Notes under the pieces: generated by a model
What the model saw: only the letters and a program-made list of their open reading frames with translations
Database searches by the model: none
Told to the model about the DNA's origin: nothing
Assembly (NCBI GenBank): GCA_020062205.1
Contig: JAGUWT010000284.1
Span: forward strand, 1 to 43,668
Source of the DNA: Thermodesulfovibrionales bacterium
GTDB taxonomy: Bacteria; Nitrospirota; Thermodesulfovibrionia; Thermodesulfovibrionales; SM23-35
Length of the DNA: 43,668 nucleotides
Direction: 5' to 3'
Position numbers and translations under genes: made by a program
In this document: piece by piece, positions 42,068 through 43,668 of the stretch
Numbering within the stretch: the stretch's first letter is position 1
Layout of the letters: each line of letters starts with the position of its first letter

Positions 42068-42922
42068 ATGCCAACGACAAAAGCTCTTCCCTATTATAAA
42101 TTTGTTTTCCTATCACTCTTGGTGTTTGTTTTATATTTTCCTGAGCTTAGTGTCATGGTGAGTGATTGGGCAGATAAAAAAGAATACTCACACGGTTTCC
42201 TCATACCCCTCATATCTGGTTATATCATATGGACCAAGAGAGAAACCTTCCGTAAATCACCTGTTATGCCTGATTTGAAAGGGATTTTCATACTTTTACT
42301 GGGAATTGCCTTATTGATGCTTGGGCATGTTGCATTTGAACCTTATACACGACGATTTTCTTTCATCATAACCATTTTGGGACTCATATACCTTCTCTGC
42401 GGGAGCAGGATAGTTAAGATACTGCTGTTTCCATTAGGATACCTCATTTTTATGATCCCGCTGCCCTATGTCATCATAAAAACCATAGCAGTCAGTCTCA
42501 GGCTTGTTAGTGCAAAAGTTACATACACTATTCTTAAATTTTCCGGCATACCAATATGGCGAGAAGGTGTCAATTTAGAACTACCCAATATAAGTCTTGT
42601 GGTAGCTGACCTTTGCACCGGAATACTATCACTCGTTGCCATAACAGCATTGTCTGTTCTCTACGCATACTTTACACAGAGAAATTTGATAAGCAGGTTA
42701 GCCCTCGTTTTTCTGTCTATCCCTATTGCCATTTTAAGTAATATGTTCAGACTTATCATAACTGTTGGACTTGCTTATTTTTATGGTGGAAAGATTCTGG
42801 GAAATGTTATCCATCAATTTCATGGTACTGTCAACTTCCTTCTCACCATATTCTTGCTTATTCTTATAAGCGGTCTTATTCGAAAGGTAGATCTTGCCTT
42901 GAGTAAGAGGAAATCACCATGA
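42068..42922 (+). CDS. exosortase (EpsH/Xrt family)
   Basis: A 284-residue integral membrane protease/transpeptidase with about eight hydrophobic segments. It is thought to sort PEP-CTERM proteins at the inner membrane, coupled to EPS. The family's start 'W..K.EYSHGFLIPLISGYIIW' is present. The catalytic Cys is in 'VVADLCTGILSL' (family norm is D/E-A-C-S-G), the Arg in 'NMFRLIITVGLAYFYG' and the His in 'HQFHGTVNF'. The Leu-Cys-Thr variant and absence of a fused EpsI domain suggest a class other than canonical XrtA. AGGAGAA precedes the ATG. Its stop overlaps the EpsI start (ATGA). Confidence 0.92.
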   Translation: MPTTKALPYYKFVFLSLLVFVLYFPELSVMVSDWADKKEYSHGFLIPLISGYIIWTKRETFRKSPVMPDLKGIFILLLGIALLMLGHVAFEPYTRRFSFIITILGLIYLLCGSRIVKILLFPLGYLIFMIPLPYVIIKTIAVSLRLVSAKVTYTILKFSGIPIWREGVNLELPNISLVVADLCTGILSLVAITALSVLYAYFTQRNLISRLALVFLSIPIAILSNMFRLIITVGLAYFYGGKILGNVIHQFHGTVNFLLTIFLLILISGLIRKVDLALSKRKSP

Positions 42923-43557
42923 AGAAGGACGATATCTATTATCTCATTGCATGCGCAATCTTGATTCTCGCAAGCATCTCCATTAAGGGTTATAGTCACG
43001 AAGTAAGGGTTCCCTTGCCACAGGCGATTGATGGTATCCCAAGAGAATTCGGTGAATTTATCGGCATAAATGAACATCCCTCTGATAGAAACTACCTCGA
43101 CTCATCAGCAGATCAATGGATTTTCCGGATTTATAACCAAAGGGGAAGTGATAAACCAATACGTGTTTTTGTTGGATACTGGGAAAGTCAGAATGAACAA
43201 AAGAGGGTCACTCCTCCACGGTATACAGCTGAAGGATGGGAATATTACTGGATCAAAACAAAACCTCTTTCATTAGGGACAGACGCTTTTGTGAGTGTGA
43301 AAGAATTTCTCAACGAAAAAGGACAAGAAAAAGAACTGGTCTATTACTGTTATATTGTTGATGGTAAGATCGTTTTAGATGAATATCAGCTCAGACTGCT
43401 CAACGTTGTAAATTTATTGTTGTACCGAAAAAGCAATGCAGCCCTTGTGAGGTTATCAGTGTCTGTTACAACCGATTTTCCGGTGGAGAATGCAGAGGTT
43501 TTGGGAGAGAAATTTTTAAAGGAATTCTTACCGCTTCTCAAAAAATATCTCTCATAG
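42919..43557 (+). CDS. exosortase-associated EpsI family protein
   Basis: A 212-residue EpsI/DUF3485 protein. An N-terminal hydrophobic segment (about residues 8-24) anchors it to the inner membrane, with the rest periplasmic. Family features are 'VPLPQAIDGIPREFGEFIGI', 'RNYLDSSADQWIFRIYNQRGSDKPIRVFVGYWESQ' and 'AEGWEYYWI'. EpsI is often fused to exosortase; here it is separate and overlaps the exosortase gene by four bases. It probably acts with it in a complex; exact function is not known. Confidence 0.9.
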   Translation: MKKDDIYYLIACAILILASISIKGYSHEVRVPLPQAIDGIPREFGEFIGINEHPSDRNYLDSSADQWIFRIYNQRGSDKPIRVFVGYWESQNEQKRVTPPRYTAEGWEYYWIKTKPLSLGTDAFVSVKEFLNEKGQEKELVYYCYIVDGKIVLDEYQLRLLNVVNLLLYRKSNAALVRLSVSVTTDFPVENAEVLGEKFLKEFLPLLKKYLS

Positions 43558-43583
43558 CTAATTAAGGCATAAAAAAGGCGATT

Positions 43584-43644
43584 CACCACAGAGGACACAG
43601 AGAAAGGCACTGATAAATATAAGAGAAAAAGAAATTTCTCTGTG
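43584..43644. repeat. CACAGAG-type array with inverted partner, cut by the window end
   Basis: CACCACAGAGGACACAGAGA (43584-43603) contains two ACAGAG units. CACAGAGAAA at 43596-43605 has an exact inverted copy TTTCTCTGTG at 43635-43644. It resembles the other inverted short-period arrays, but the right side is incomplete in this window. Confidence 0.5.
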
Positions 43645-43668
43645 CACTCATTGAGTGAGGACAATAAA

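Overview
This is a 43.7 kb piece of a Gram-negative bacterial genome, about 40% GC by eye, with every supported gene on the + strand. It is the downstream part of an exopolysaccharide/exosortase (EpsH, PEP-CTERM type) biosynthesis locus. The exosortase plus EpsI pair, the exosortase-associated O-glycosylation ligase, the Daro_2409-type glycosyltransferase and the exosortase-type amidotransferase all point to a Nitrospirota- or Desulfobacterota-like environmental bacterium. The phylum is an inference; there is no rRNA or tRNA in the window.

Layout. 1-13.4 kb holds a truncated gene, a polysaccharide pyruvyl transferase, two sugar-nucleotide epimerase/dehydratases, an alpha-toroid protein, a UDP-GlcNAc 2-epimerase, a polysaccharide deacetylase and five glycosyltransferases. 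13.4-14.7 kb is an accessory patch: an Uma2-family nuclease-like gene with its own promoter, repeats, and an orphan UPF0175 antitoxin-like gene. 14.8-20.1 kb holds a glycosyltransferase, a Cys-less asparagine-synthase homologue, a Glu/Leu/Phe/Val-dehydrogenase homologue and a D-2-hydroxyacid-dehydrogenase homologue. 20.1-32.2 kb holds two GT4 enzymes, the O-ligase, APS kinase, a secreted exo-rhamnogalacturonan-lyase-like protein, a VanZ protein, another GT4 and asnB. 32.6-39.0 kb is a small NRPS (PCP-E-C-A-PCP-TE, split by a frameshift) with its Sfp-type phosphopantetheinyl transferase. 39.1-43.6 kb holds a GT4, a PaaK/CapK-type AMP ligase, the exosortase and EpsI.

Together the genes make and polymerise a surface glycan on a lipid carrier, modify it (pyruvate, deacetylation, possible amidation and amino-acid decoration), and link it to exosortase-dependent protein sorting. 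The NRPS adds an apparent peptide branch. Its A-domain code, read by eye, is the valine type.

The most unusual content is a layer of short-period repeat arrays. Two genes for four-helix-bundle proteins (the S23/23S-rRNA-intervening-sequence family) are each bracketed by INVERTED arrays of short tandem units: 7 bp at the first and 8 bp at the second. The units differ in sequence but the architecture is the same. Solo arrays of the 8-bp family, and of other 7-, 9- and 10-bp families, occur elsewhere, often exactly at CDS ends. A 9-bp family sits in frame inside two unrelated proteins (a GT2 and AsnB). This looks like an undescribed family of mobile cassettes or their remnants. Separately, the NRPS block is flanked by a remnant of the lyase-like gene on one side and a remnant of an asnB 3' end on the other, which suggests replacement inside a duplicated segment.
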